64,000 nt of DNA from Poriferisodalis sp965221195 (GTDB lineage Bacteria; Actinomycetota; Acidimicrobiia; Acidimicrobiales; Poriferisodalaceae). Numbering within the stretch: position 1 is the stretch's first letter; each line of letters starts with the position of its first letter. Both the position numbers and the translations under genes were made by a program. Where the stretch lies: NCBI GenBank assembly GCA_965221195.1, contig OZ244864.1, positions 1,302,001 to 1,366,000 of the forward strand. Reading direction: 5' to 3'. Below, in pieces: positions 8,948 to 17,340 of this stretch. The notes under the pieces were generated by a model. The model saw only the letters and a program-made list of their open reading frames with translations. It made no database searches and was not told the origin of the DNA.

Positions 8948-9340
8948 GTGTCAAGGCTCGTGCTGGATTCCACCGTGCTGATCGACGCTCTTCGCGGGCG
9001 ACCGGCTGCTGAGCGACTTCGAAGTTTGCGTCGAGCGGGCGTCGAGCCGTGGGTCTGCGCTGTCTCGGTGGAAGAGATCTGGCGGGGTCTCCGGGATGAC
9101 GAGGAGCATGATGCCCGTCGGCTTGTCGGGGCGCTGCGGCAGGCACCGTTGGGAGCGTCAGAAGGACAGCGTGCCGGACGGTGGCGTCGCGAAGCCGCCT
9201 CCCGCGGTATCACGCTGCACCAAGCAGATTGTCTCATAGCGTCCGCATCAGTCGGCATCGGCGCGGCCCTTGCCACTGCCAATGTCTCAGACTTCCCCAT
9301 GCCGGAACTCGAAGTGCAGCACTGGCCCACTGTGACCTGA
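8948..9340 (+). CDS. PIN-domain ribonuclease toxin, VapC type
   Basis: A 130-residue PIN-domain toxin, partner of the ribbon-helix-helix protein just upstream. Acidic residues are Asp7 (VLDSTVLID), Glu42/43 (SVEEIWRG), Asp94 (HQADCLIA) and Asp115 (NVSDF). GTG 8948 gives the canonical start SRLVLDS; TTG 8942, overlapping the antitoxin stop, is the alternative. It is only distantly like the VapC at 146-574. Target RNA is unknown. Confidence 0.88.
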   Translation: MSRLVLDSTVLIDALRGRPAAERLRSLRRAGVEPWVCAVSVEEIWRGLRDDEEHDARRLVGALRQAPLGASEGQRAGRWRREAASRGITLHQADCLIASASVGIGAALATANVSDFPMPELEVQHWPTVT

Positions 9341-9526
9341 AACATCGCCGAAGCTCGACGGCTGAGGAACCGGTCGGATGAGGCAGCCCTTCTGCGACTC
9401 GGCCACGGCGCATTCTCGTAGGATCATGCGCTGGCTGGGGTGAGCCGTACGGCTAGACGCCCGTGAGTGCCGGTTCCATCGGTGACGATGAAACCGGCTG
9501 GAGACTCGTATTTGAGGAGCGATTAA

Positions 9527-10975
9527 ATGGCAAAACGAGGGATCATTGCGTATGGGGCGTACGTGCCCTACTGGCGGCTGGACCGCTCCAAGATCACAGC
9601 GGCGATGGGCGCAGGCGGCGGTCGCGGTCACCGAGCTGTAGCCAGTTACGACGAAGACACCACCACGATGGGTGTTGAGGCTGCACGCAATGCTCTGCGC
9701 GGTAGCGGCATCGTTCCCGACGCTGTGATGTTCGCCACAGCCAACCCCGCGTACATGGACAAGACGAACGCCACTGCTATACACGCAGCGCTCGACTTGC
9801 CTCAGTCGTCTTGGGCGGTTGACGCTGGCGGCGCGGCGCGATCCTCTGAAGCCATCTGGGCACTAGCCGCGGCCAATCGCGGCACCAACTTGGCGGTGGC
9901 TGCAGACCTACGCACCGGTCGCCCAACTAGCGCCGATGAGGCCAACTGCGGCGACGGAGCGGTCGCATTCGTGTTCGCAGATGCCAGCGACGGGGCCACC
10001 AGCGACGCAGATGCCAGCGACGGGGCTCTTCCGCCGGTGCTGTGCGAATGGCTCGGCGGTGCAGTTGCAACGGCTGAATTCACCGACCGATACCGCCAGC
10101 CGGGCGACACCTTCTCGCGCATCTGGGAAGAGCGCTTCGGCGAGCAGGTGTATCTGCCGCTCGCCAATGATGCCGTCGGGCGAGCACTGGCTGATGCCCA
10201 AGTCAGCCTTGACGACATCGACAAGATCGCCGTCGTGGGTCTGCACGCGCGCGCTGTGCGCGGGCTGGCCCGCATGGCCGGCGACAAGCTCGTCGCCGAC
10301 TTGTCCAGCGAGATCGGCAACACGGGCAGCGCACACGCAGGGATCATGCTGGCGTCTGTGCTTGACGAAGCGGCGCCGGGTGAGACGATCTTGCTGGTGC
10401 ATCTCGCTGACGGTGCCACCGCCGATGTGCTCCGCACGACAGATGCCATCGCTAACCACACCCCGTTTGCGTCGGTGCGCTCTCAGATAGATCGGGGCAA
10501 TGACGCGCTTGATTACAACAGTTTCCTGACTTGGCGGGGATTTGTGGATCGAGAGCCTCCCCGCAGGCCTGACCCCGACCGGCCCGGTGCGCCACCGGCG
10601 TTCCGATCAGAAGACTGGAAGTACGCCCTTATCGGCTCACGCGACCGAAACTCAGGCGCCATCCACATGCCGCCTATGCGTGTGTCTATGGAAGGGGGAG
10701 CGCTCGACGACATGGAGCCGGTCCGCATGGCGGACATCCCGGCCACTATCGCCACGTTCACGGTGGACCGACTGGCGTACTCGCTTTCACCGCCGGTGGT
10801 AGCCGTCGTGATCGACTACGACGGCGGCGGTCGCTTTCAAGCGGAGATGACCGACGTCAACCCTGGCGATGTTCGCATCGGCGACCGCGTCGAGATGACC
10901 TTCCGTCGGTTGTACACCGCAGAGGGCATCCACAACTACTTTTGGAAGGCACGCCCGGCGGCTTCGGCTTCGTGA
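9527..10975 (+). CDS. HMG-CoA synthase-like protein fused to OB-fold (DUF35) domain
   Basis: This 482-residue protein has an N-terminal thiolase-superfamily fold like HMG-CoA synthase (about residues 1-330: GIIAYGAYVPYWRL, the HMGS-like GVEAARNAL, GNTGSAHAGIML). It ends in an OB-fold DUF35-type domain (about 380-475, with VVIDYDGGGRF and GDRVEMTFRRLY). At the position of the HMGS nucleophile cysteine the sequence reads DAGGAARSSEA, so the catalytic Cys is replaced. A 30-bp in-frame duplication (DASDGATSDADASDGA) lies near residues 150-167. The start ATG has GAGGAGCG upstream. The next gene encodes a thiolase, so the two probably act on one acyl-CoA pathway, possibly as a complex. Confidence 0.82.
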   Translation: MAKRGIIAYGAYVPYWRLDRSKITAAMGAGGGRGHRAVASYDEDTTTMGVEAARNALRGSGIVPDAVMFATANPAYMDKTNATAIHAALDLPQSSWAVDAGGAARSSEAIWALAAANRGTNLAVAADLRTGRPTSADEANCGDGAVAFVFADASDGATSDADASDGALPPVLCEWLGGAVATAEFTDRYRQPGDTFSRIWEERFGEQVYLPLANDAVGRALADAQVSLDDIDKIAVVGLHARAVRGLARMAGDKLVADLSSEIGNTGSAHAGIMLASVLDEAAPGETILLVHLADGATADVLRTTDAIANHTPFASVRSQIDRGNDALDYNSFLTWRGFVDREPPRRPDPDRPGAPPAFRSEDWKYALIGSRDRNSGAIHMPPMRVSMEGGALDDMEPVRMADIPATIATFTVDRLAYSLSPPVVAVVIDYDGGGRFQAEMTDVNPGDVRIGDRVEMTFRRLYTAEGIHNYFWKARPAASAS

Positions 10976-11044
10976 GAGTCGGCAGCCGTCTCAGCAGGCC
11001 AAGCAAGCATGCACCCCGGTTCATCGGCCATAATGGAGCCCGAG

Positions 11045-11066
11045 GGCACGCAAACTTCGGCGTGCC
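11045..11066 (+). terminator. GC-rich stem-loop downstream of the HMGS-like gene
   Basis: GGCACGC and GCGTGCC form a 7-bp stem around an 8-nt loop, 70 bp after the HMGS-like stop. There is no T-tract, so it is at best a weak terminator or a transcript-stabilising hairpin. A possible -10 box (TAGATT near 11134) for the thiolase gene follows. Confidence 0.3.
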
Positions 11067-11179
11067 GGTGCTACTGAGACACTTCACGGCTCGTCAACGA
11101 CAACCGGTCTCACGCACCAACTCGTAATTTCGTTTAGATTCACATCCCACAATCGGCAAACAAACAAAGGCAGGCACAG

Positions 11180-12382
11180 ATGAGTTCACATGGCATCCGC
11201 GACAAGGTCGCAATCGTCGGGATGGGCTGCACCCCGTTCGGCGAGCATTGGGATCGCAGCGTCGACGACATGCTCACCGACGCCGCTCACGAGGCATACG
11301 CATCCGCGGGCGTGTCCCAAGACGATGTTGACGCTTTCTGGCTCGGCACCTTGGGTTCGGGAGTGTCGGGCATGACGCTGTCGAAGCCGCTGCAGCTCGA
11401 CTACAAGCCGGTCACACGGGTTGAGAACATGTGCGCCACCGGCTCTGAAGCATTTCGCAACGCCGCTTATGCGGTGGCCTCGGGTGCTTACGACATGGTG
11501 ATGGCCATCGGTGTTGAGAAGTTGAAGGACTCGGGCTATTCGGGCTTGACGGGTTCTCGTCCGCCCAGCGATGGCACAGAGTCGGCGTTGACGGCCCCGG
11601 CCATGTTCAGCTTGCTGGCACCTGCGTATGCCCACAAGTACGGGCTGGATTCTGAGACCATGAAAGAGGTCCTCACCCGCATTGCGTGGAAGAACCACCG
11701 AAATGGCGCGCTGAACCCTCGGGCACAGTTCCGCAAGGAAGTCGCCAAGGAGACCATCGCCAACTCGCCGCTGGTGGCCGGACCACTGGGCATCTTTGAC
11801 TGCTCGGGTGTTAGCGACGGCTCAGCCGCTGCGATCTTGGTCCGAGCCGAGGACGCTCACAAGTACTGCGACAACCCGCTGTACATCAAGGCACTCAGCT
11901 TCGCCTCAGGTCCAGCCACGGGCGCGCTCGACAGCACCTACGACTACACGACGTTCCGCGAGGTGGAAGCGTCCGCAACTGAGGCGTACAAGCAAGCAGG
12001 CATAACCGATCCTCGTTCGCAGATCGCTATGGCAGAAGTGCATGACTGCTTCACGCCCACCGAACTTGTGCTCATGGAGGACTTGGGATTTGCCGAACGC
12101 GGCTTGGGTTGGAAGGAAGCCATGGCCGGCACCTTCGACCTTGACGGCGACCTGCCGGTTAACCCAGACGGTGGCCTGAAGAGCTTCGGACATCCGATCG
12201 GGGCATCTGGCTTGCGGATGCTCTTTGAGTGCTGGCTGCAGCTGCGAGCGCAAGCTCCACCAGAGCGACAGATCCCATCAGTGACAGAGCAGGGTAAGAC
12301 GTTGGGCCTCACGCACAACCTCGGCGGACAGCCGGGCGCATGCGTCAGCTTCATCTCAGTTGTGGGTTCCGAACTGGGCTAA
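11180..12382 (+). CDS. Thiolase, SCP2/lipid-transfer type
   Basis: A 400-residue thiolase of the SCP2-related class. It has the acylation cysteine in ENMCATGSEAFRNA (about residue 88), the HDCFTPTELV segment in which His replaces the general-base region of classical thiolases, and GHPIGASG near the C-terminus. Such proteins cleave or condense beta-ketoacyl-CoA and often work with DUF35 OB-fold partners. That fits the OB-fold protein encoded upstream. ATG 11180 is preceded by AGGCAGG. The reaction direction and substrate cannot be determined from sequence. Confidence 0.87.
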   Translation: MSSHGIRDKVAIVGMGCTPFGEHWDRSVDDMLTDAAHEAYASAGVSQDDVDAFWLGTLGSGVSGMTLSKPLQLDYKPVTRVENMCATGSEAFRNAAYAVASGAYDMVMAIGVEKLKDSGYSGLTGSRPPSDGTESALTAPAMFSLLAPAYAHKYGLDSETMKEVLTRIAWKNHRNGALNPRAQFRKEVAKETIANSPLVAGPLGIFDCSGVSDGSAAAILVRAEDAHKYCDNPLYIKALSFASGPATGALDSTYDYTTFREVEASATEAYKQAGITDPRSQIAMAEVHDCFTPTELVLMEDLGFAERGLGWKEAMAGTFDLDGDLPVNPDGGLKSFGHPIGASGLRMLFECWLQLRAQAPPERQIPSVTEQGKTLGLTHNLGGQPGACVSFISVVGSELG

Positions 12383-12570
12383 CCGCGCCTACTGCTGAGG
12401 TTGTTTATGGCAGTTGTCTAAGGCATTTGTCTCAGGCAGCTGCCTAAGGTGCGCCCTGATCCAAGCGCGCTCCTCACGCAACAACCTCCCCGCCACACTG
12501 AAAACGAACACCTCCGCCGGTAGCTACTCTTTACGGCAGCTGTCGTAGGTTCCGCGACTGACTGCGGCGG

Positions 12571-14556
12571 TTACGTGGTTGTCATTCGGGCCAGAATTTT
12601 GCTGACTGATGTGGCGATGCCTTTGGTGTCGAGGCCTGTTTCTGCGGCGAGTTCGGTGGGGGTGCCGTGAGGGAGATAGGTATCGGGTGTGCCGAGCTGG
12701 CAGATGCGAGGAATGCTGGGTGTGTCGAGTTGTTGTAGCGCGTCGGCGACCAAGCTGCCGAAGCCGCCAACTCTGACTCCGTCTTCGACGGTAACGACCA
12801 GTGGGTGCGTGGCAGCGTCGAGGATCATGGTGCGATCTAGTGGCTTGAGCACCCGCGGATCCCATAGCGAGACTTCGATGCCGTCGCTGCTCAGCAGATC
12901 GGCCGCTTCGACAGCAGCACGAAAGGTTTGACCCGCTGCGAGCACGCATGCATCTAGACCGCTTCGATGTTGCCGGGCTTGTATCCGCAAATTGCCCGGC
13001 AACGCAGGGAGCGGCTCGATGGGTCCTGCGGTTGCTCCTTTGCCCCGCGGCCAGCGAATCATGACAGGTCCCTCAGAGATATCAAGTGCATGGGCGAAAG
13101 CGACCGGCAGTTCGTTTGGCGATGACGGTGCAATCACCGTCATGCCCGGAATGCGTGTGAACATGGCGATGTCGTACAGCCCGTGGTGGGAAGCGCCGTC
13201 GGGGCCTGTGATGCCGGCACGGTCCACGCACAAGATCACCGGCAGTCGATGCAGTCCGATGTCGTAGAGCGCCTGATCAAAAGCGCGCGCCGTGAAAGTT
13301 GAATACACCGCCACCACCGGTCGCAGACCTGCGCGTGCCATGCCAGCGGCTGAGGTCAACGCGTGCTGCTCGGCGATGCCTACGTCGTAGTAGCGCTCGG
13401 GAAACTCGCGCTGGAATGGCAGCAGCCCGGTGGAGCCGCCCATTGCAGCAGTGATTGCCACGATGTCGTGTCGGCTTCGAGCAGCAGCGACAAGCGTTTC
13501 GGTGAACACCGACGTGTAATCGCGCACCAGCGACTCGCTTTGGCGATCTGCTGCGTCGCGTGCTGTTGATTGAGGCGCTGCTGCGGTTGTCGGCGCAGCT
13601 TCCGACGGTGATGCGCTGGCAGGTGCTGGCGAACCACCTGTGGCGGGGTCGAACAGGCCGATGTCGTGCAAGTGCTTTTCGGTGTCCCCCTCGGCGGGTG
13701 CGTAGCCGCGCCCCTTCTGCGTTACCACATGAACAACAACCGGACCCTCTGCGTAGGCCGCGGCGTCGCGAAATGCCGACTCCATGGCAACTATGTCGTG
13801 GCCGTCTACAGGGCCGAGATAGCGGACACCGAGAGTCTCAAAGAACGCCGGCGGCTCCCACATCTCACGCATGGCCGCGGCGGCGCTGTCGAGTCCCCGC
13901 CGCACGCCGTCCCCGAGAGGCACTCGCTCAAGCAGGTGGTCGACCACTCTTCGGCCCTGCACATAGTGAGGCGACTGGCGCAGTCGCGACACCGCCGCCG
14001 ACAGCCGACTCACGGTCGGGGCGTAGGAGCGGCCGTTGTCGTTGAGGACGATGAGCGCACGTTGCGCGTAGTGACCGAGGTTGTTCAGCGCTTCAAAGGC
14101 CATGCCGCCCGTCATTGAGCCGTCACCGATGACAGCGATGACACGACGGTGCTCGTGACCCGTCAGCGCGAAGCCCGCAACGAGGCCGGATGCCCAACTC
14201 AGCGAGGTTGAGGCGTGGCTGTTTTCGACCACATCGTGGGGAGATTCCGACATGCTGGGATAGCCCGACAGGCCGTGCCGTTGCCGCAGATGCTCAAAGC
14301 CTTCCCGGCGTCCTGTGATGAGTTTGTGTACGTACGCCTGATGGCCGGTGTCCCAGACGATGACATCACGGGGCGACTCAAAGACCCGATGAAGTGCCAC
14401 GGTGAGTTCAACCGCGCCGAGATTCGATCCGAGATGCCCGCCGGTGCGGGAGACAGCCTGCACAATGAAGTGCCGTATCTCTGAGCAGAGTTCGTCAAGC
14501 TGTGCGGGGTTGAGCGCCCGCAGGTCGGCCGGACTAGTGAGCTTGGCGAGATGCAT
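12571..14556 (-). CDS. dxs: 1-deoxy-D-xylulose-5-phosphate synthase
   Basis: Dxs condenses pyruvate and glyceraldehyde 3-phosphate in the first step of the MEP isoprenoid pathway. The 661 residues include the thiamine-diphosphate motif GDGSMTGGMAFEALNN (about residue 150), the family segment DTGHQAYVHKLITGR, and a transketolase-like C-terminal half with DRAGITGPDGASHHG. A low-complexity Ala/Pro/Ser linker near residues 310-335 is longer than usual. The gene lies 17 bp downstream of the flippase-like membrane gene on the minus strand and is probably co-transcribed with it. IspE of the same pathway is also in this window. Confidence 0.96.
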   Translation of the reverse strand: MHLAKLTSPADLRALNPAQLDELCSEIRHFIVQAVSRTGGHLGSNLGAVELTVALHRVFESPRDVIVWDTGHQAYVHKLITGRREGFEHLRQRHGLSGYPSMSESPHDVVENSHASTSLSWASGLVAGFALTGHEHRRVIAVIGDGSMTGGMAFEALNNLGHYAQRALIVLNDNGRSYAPTVSRLSAAVSRLRQSPHYVQGRRVVDHLLERVPLGDGVRRGLDSAAAAMREMWEPPAFFETLGVRYLGPVDGHDIVAMESAFRDAAAYAEGPVVVHVVTQKGRGYAPAEGDTEKHLHDIGLFDPATGGSPAPASASPSEAAPTTAAAPQSTARDAADRQSESLVRDYTSVFTETLVAAARSRHDIVAITAAMGGSTGLLPFQREFPERYYDVGIAEQHALTSAAGMARAGLRPVVAVYSTFTARAFDQALYDIGLHRLPVILCVDRAGITGPDGASHHGLYDIAMFTRIPGMTVIAPSSPNELPVAFAHALDISEGPVMIRWPRGKGATAGPIEPLPALPGNLRIQARQHRSGLDACVLAAGQTFRAAVEAADLLSSDGIEVSLWDPRVLKPLDRTMILDAATHPLVVTVEDGVRVGGFGSLVADALQQLDTPSIPRICQLGTPDTYLPHGTPTELAAETGLDTKGIATSVSKILARMTTT

Positions 14557-14573
14557 CTGTAGTCCAAGGGTAC

Positions 14574-15554
14574 TCAGGACCGAAGTGGTGCTCTTGGCAG
14601 GGACTCACCGCGCTTGCGACGCCCACCGAACGCCAAAGCCGGTGCGCCAGCCAAGCTCACTAGCAAGGTCAGCGCGTACAGCAGCAAGCCCAGCAGCACG
14701 GCTTCGCCTTCGTTTACACCTCGGGCAGAAAGGAACAGCACGAACGCGCCTTCACGTACACCGAGGCCGCCGATCGTGAAAGGCATGAGCTGGACGATCA
14801 ACACCATCGGCGCAAATGCCAGCCATGCGCGCAGGCCTGGATCGATGCCGATCGCCACTCCGATCAACGCCGTCGCCGCCACGAGAAGAACTTGGTACAC
14901 GAGGCCTACGGCCAGCAGCCGACCCGCTGCTCGCGGCTGTCGCCGGAACACGCTCAAGCCAGTGTGGACGGCACCCAGCGCGTCCCGAATGCGACTGCCG
15001 CCGGTGAGCCGACCGAGCCCGCGTGGGTGCTCGGCAACCCACACAATGACTGCAAGCACAGCGAGCGTCGCCAGCGCGAACCCGCCCGCAATCCGTCCGC
15101 CTGAGTGTGCGAGGAGGCTCGGCTGCGACATCAGTGCTGCCAGTGTGAGCATCGGGAGCACGATCCAGCCGGTGAGACGCTCGATGATGACTGTTGCGAA
15201 CGCGTTGGCATTGCTGCCACACAGCCGACCCAGTCGATTGACGCGCAGTACATCCCCGCCGATGGTGGTAGGCAGGAAATTGCCGACGAACTGAGCTGCC
15301 AAGTAGATCGACAGCAGTGAGCGGCGTGACACTTCGACGTCGAGTGTGTCGGCTACCTGCCACCAGCGCGCTGAAGCAGCTATGAATGCTGCGGCGATGG
15401 TCAGCAAAGCTACTACCAGCCATGCGGCCGCTGCCTGCATGGAGTCGAGATTGAGGGCGGAGAGTTCGTCGCGACTCACGATGAGCAGCAGCGCCAAGAG
15501 GCCTGCGCTCACACCGACGCGCAACATGGTGACGAGGCTGTGCGGTATGCGCAC
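14574..15554 (-). CDS. LPG synthase transmembrane-region / AglD-type membrane protein
   Basis: A 326-residue polytopic membrane protein of the lysylphosphatidylglycerol synthase TM region superfamily (UPF0104/AglD-like). About eight hydrophobic segments are visible. The family signatures are FLPTTIGGDVLRV near residue 95 and GGLGVREGAFVLF near residue 265. Members move or couple lipid-linked intermediates across membranes, but this subgroup has no assigned substrate. The soluble aminoacyl-transferase domain of MprF is absent. It is the first gene of a two-gene minus-strand unit with dxs. Confidence 0.8.
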   Translation of the reverse strand: MRIPHSLVTMLRVGVSAGLLALLLIVSRDELSALNLDSMQAAAAWLVVALLTIAAAFIAASARWWQVADTLDVEVSRRSLLSIYLAAQFVGNFLPTTIGGDVLRVNRLGRLCGSNANAFATVIIERLTGWIVLPMLTLAALMSQPSLLAHSGGRIAGGFALATLAVLAVIVWVAEHPRGLGRLTGGSRIRDALGAVHTGLSVFRRQPRAAGRLLAVGLVYQVLLVAATALIGVAIGIDPGLRAWLAFAPMVLIVQLMPFTIGGLGVREGAFVLFLSARGVNEGEAVLLGLLLYALTLLVSLAGAPALAFGGRRKRGESLPRAPLRS

Positions 15555-15721
15555 TTAGGCTGCGCTCCCAGAGAGCTTGTTGACGGAGGCGTTCGGTACC
15601 GCTCCGCGGCGCGCGCCTGTGGCGAAGCGTTTCACGTTGCTTTGCACAATAGTGTGGCTTCACTGCGGGGTGTGAGCAGCCGACGGGCTTTGCGCTGATG
15701 CTACGCAGATCGCCACGGCCA

Positions 15722-15763
15722 GCTCAAGACAGTCACCTCAAGACAGTCACCTCAAGACAGAAC
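15722..15763 (+). repeat. Three-copy tandem repeat upstream of tldD
   Basis: Three copies of a 15-bp unit built on CTCAAGACAGTCAC lie in the divergent spacer, ending 14 bp before the tldD ATG. They replace any obvious ribosome binding site, so how tldD is initiated is unclear. Confidence 0.75.
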
Positions 15764-15776
15764 GGCAGCGCACCAC

Positions 15777-17246
15777 ATGACTCCGACAGCTCCCACGATC
15801 ACTTCCGACAGCGCCCCAGCCGGGCCACTCGTTGATTTGGACTTGGTTGACGCGACCTTGCGGCAGGCTCTCCATGCTGGTGGGGAGTGGGCTGAGTTCT
15901 TTGCAGAAGACCGCTCGGCGACGGGTGTGCTCATCGATGAAGGACGCATTGAGGAAATGAGTTCGAGCCGGGACCGCGGCGCGGGAATACGGGTCACTGC
16001 TGGAGATGTGACGGGTTACGCGCACACATCCGACCTGACACCCGAAGGACTTGCAGACGCGGCACGCACAGCGGCGGCGGTGGCGATCCGCGCGCCCAGC
16101 GGCGGGACGGTGGACATGCAGTCCTTCAGTGGTGCCTTGCGTGGTGCCTTGAGTGGCGATGGCCTCGCCGGGGTTGGTGTTGAGGTGTTGCCGACCACCA
16201 TCGGTGCTGAGCACAAAGTGGCGTTGTTGAAAGCGGCGGACGATGCCGCACGCTCAACGCATGAGACGATCACACAGGTGACGGCCCGTTACGGTGATAG
16301 CCGTCGACGGATCCTGGTGGCCAACACCCACGGTGTCTGTGCAGCCGACGATCAAGTCCGCACTCTGTTCTCGGTGGGCTGTGTGGCGAGCGGCGACGGT
16401 GGCCTGCAGACCGGCCGTGAAACTGTTGGCTACACGGTGGGGTGGGAGCTGTTTGACGAGCACGATCCAGCTGAGCTGGCTGAGCGCGCGGCTCAGCGTG
16501 CTGTTACCAAGCTGGCCGCTCGTCCGGCACCCAGCGGCGAGGTGCCGGTGGTGATCGCCCGAGGCGGTGGCGGTGTGCTGTTCCATGAAGCTTGCGGGCA
16601 TGGGCTCGAAGCCGATTTGGTGCGAAAAGGTGCATCGGTCTTTGGGGACCGAGTTGGCTCTCAAGTCGCTGCTCGGGGCGTGACGCTGGTGGACGACGGC
16701 ACGATGGAGCCACAGTGGGGGGCGCTGAGAATCGACGACGAAGGCCACCCCACTCAACGCAACGTGCTGATCTCCGACGGTGTGCTCACCGATTACATGT
16801 GGGATTGGCTGCGGAGCCGCGACGACGGACGCGTGCCGTCAGGGAACGGTCGTCGCCAGAGCTACACGCATCTGCCGATGGTCCGCATGACCAACACGTT
16901 CGTCACGAACGGCGACACCGACCCCGACGACATCATTGCTGACACACCTTGGGGGGTGTATGTGGCTCATCTCGGAGGCGGCCAAGTGAACACTGCAACT
17001 GGCGACTTCGTATTTGGCATGACTGAGGCCTATCTCATTGAGGACGGCAAGATCACCGAGCCGCTGCGTGAGGGCAACCTGATTGGCAACGGCCCACAAG
17101 TGCTTGTTGACATTGATGCTCTCGGCAACGACTTCGCTATGGGCCATCCGGGTACTTGTGGCAAGGACGGCCAAGGTGTCCCTGTTGGCGATGGCCAGCC
17201 CACCCTGCGAGTGCGCGCCCTGACTGTTGGGGGCACTGCCGCGTGA
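15777..17246 (+). CDS. tldD: Metalloprotease TldD
   Basis: TldD is the zinc-bearing subunit of the TldD-TldE protease, which degrades unfolded peptides and matures some modified peptides. The 489-residue protein carries the HExxxH zinc motif in LFHEACGHGLEADL (about residue 270). C-terminal family blocks include RQSYTHLPMVRMTNTF and GDFVFGMTEAYLIEDGK. The N-terminal part resembles other actinobacterial TldD proteins. The TGA stop is contained in the first unit of a 24-bp tandem repeat leading into tldE, its obligate partner. Confidence 0.94.
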   Translation: MTPTAPTITSDSAPAGPLVDLDLVDATLRQALHAGGEWAEFFAEDRSATGVLIDEGRIEEMSSSRDRGAGIRVTAGDVTGYAHTSDLTPEGLADAARTAAAVAIRAPSGGTVDMQSFSGALRGALSGDGLAGVGVEVLPTTIGAEHKVALLKAADDAARSTHETITQVTARYGDSRRRILVANTHGVCAADDQVRTLFSVGCVASGDGGLQTGRETVGYTVGWELFDEHDPAELAERAAQRAVTKLAARPAPSGEVPVVIARGGGGVLFHEACGHGLEADLVRKGASVFGDRVGSQVAARGVTLVDDGTMEPQWGALRIDDEGHPTQRNVLISDGVLTDYMWDWLRSRDDGRVPSGNGRRQSYTHLPMVRMTNTFVTNGDTDPDDIIADTPWGVYVAHLGGGQVNTATGDFVFGMTEAYLIEDGKITEPLREGNLIGNGPQVLVDIDALGNDFAMGHPGTCGKDGQGVPVGDGQPTLRVRALTVGGTAA

Positions 17247-17340
17247 GCGGCAGGTTGATGGCTCGCGTGAGCGGCAGGTTGATGGCTCGCGTGAGCGGCA
17301 GGTTGATGGCTCGCGTGAGCGGCAGGTGTCTGGCGTGAGC
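17241..17340 (+). repeat. 24-bp tandem repeat at the tldD-tldE junction
   Basis: Units start at 17241, 17265, 17289 and 17313 (24 bp apart), with a truncated copy at 17333. Each contains GCGTGAGCGGCAGG, which is a GTG start overlapping a TGA stop plus a purine-rich ribosome-binding-like segment. The first unit holds the tldD stop and the last holds the preferred tldE start at 17335. Confidence 0.93.
17243..17338 (+). other. Micro-ORF bridging tldD and tldE
   Basis: GTG at 17243 overlaps the tldD stop (GTGA 17243-17246). It opens a 31-codon frame that runs through the repeat (SGRLMARV repeated) and stops at TGA 17336-17338. That stop in turn overlaps the tldE GTG (GTGA 17335-17338). It could serve as a coupling relay between the genes rather than encode a functional peptide. 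The chain is seen directly; its use is inferred. Confidence 0.45.

Noticed and set aside
11045..11066. Stem-loop as a true rho-independent terminator
   Set aside because: There is no T-tract after the stem, so it is listed only as a low-confidence hairpin.
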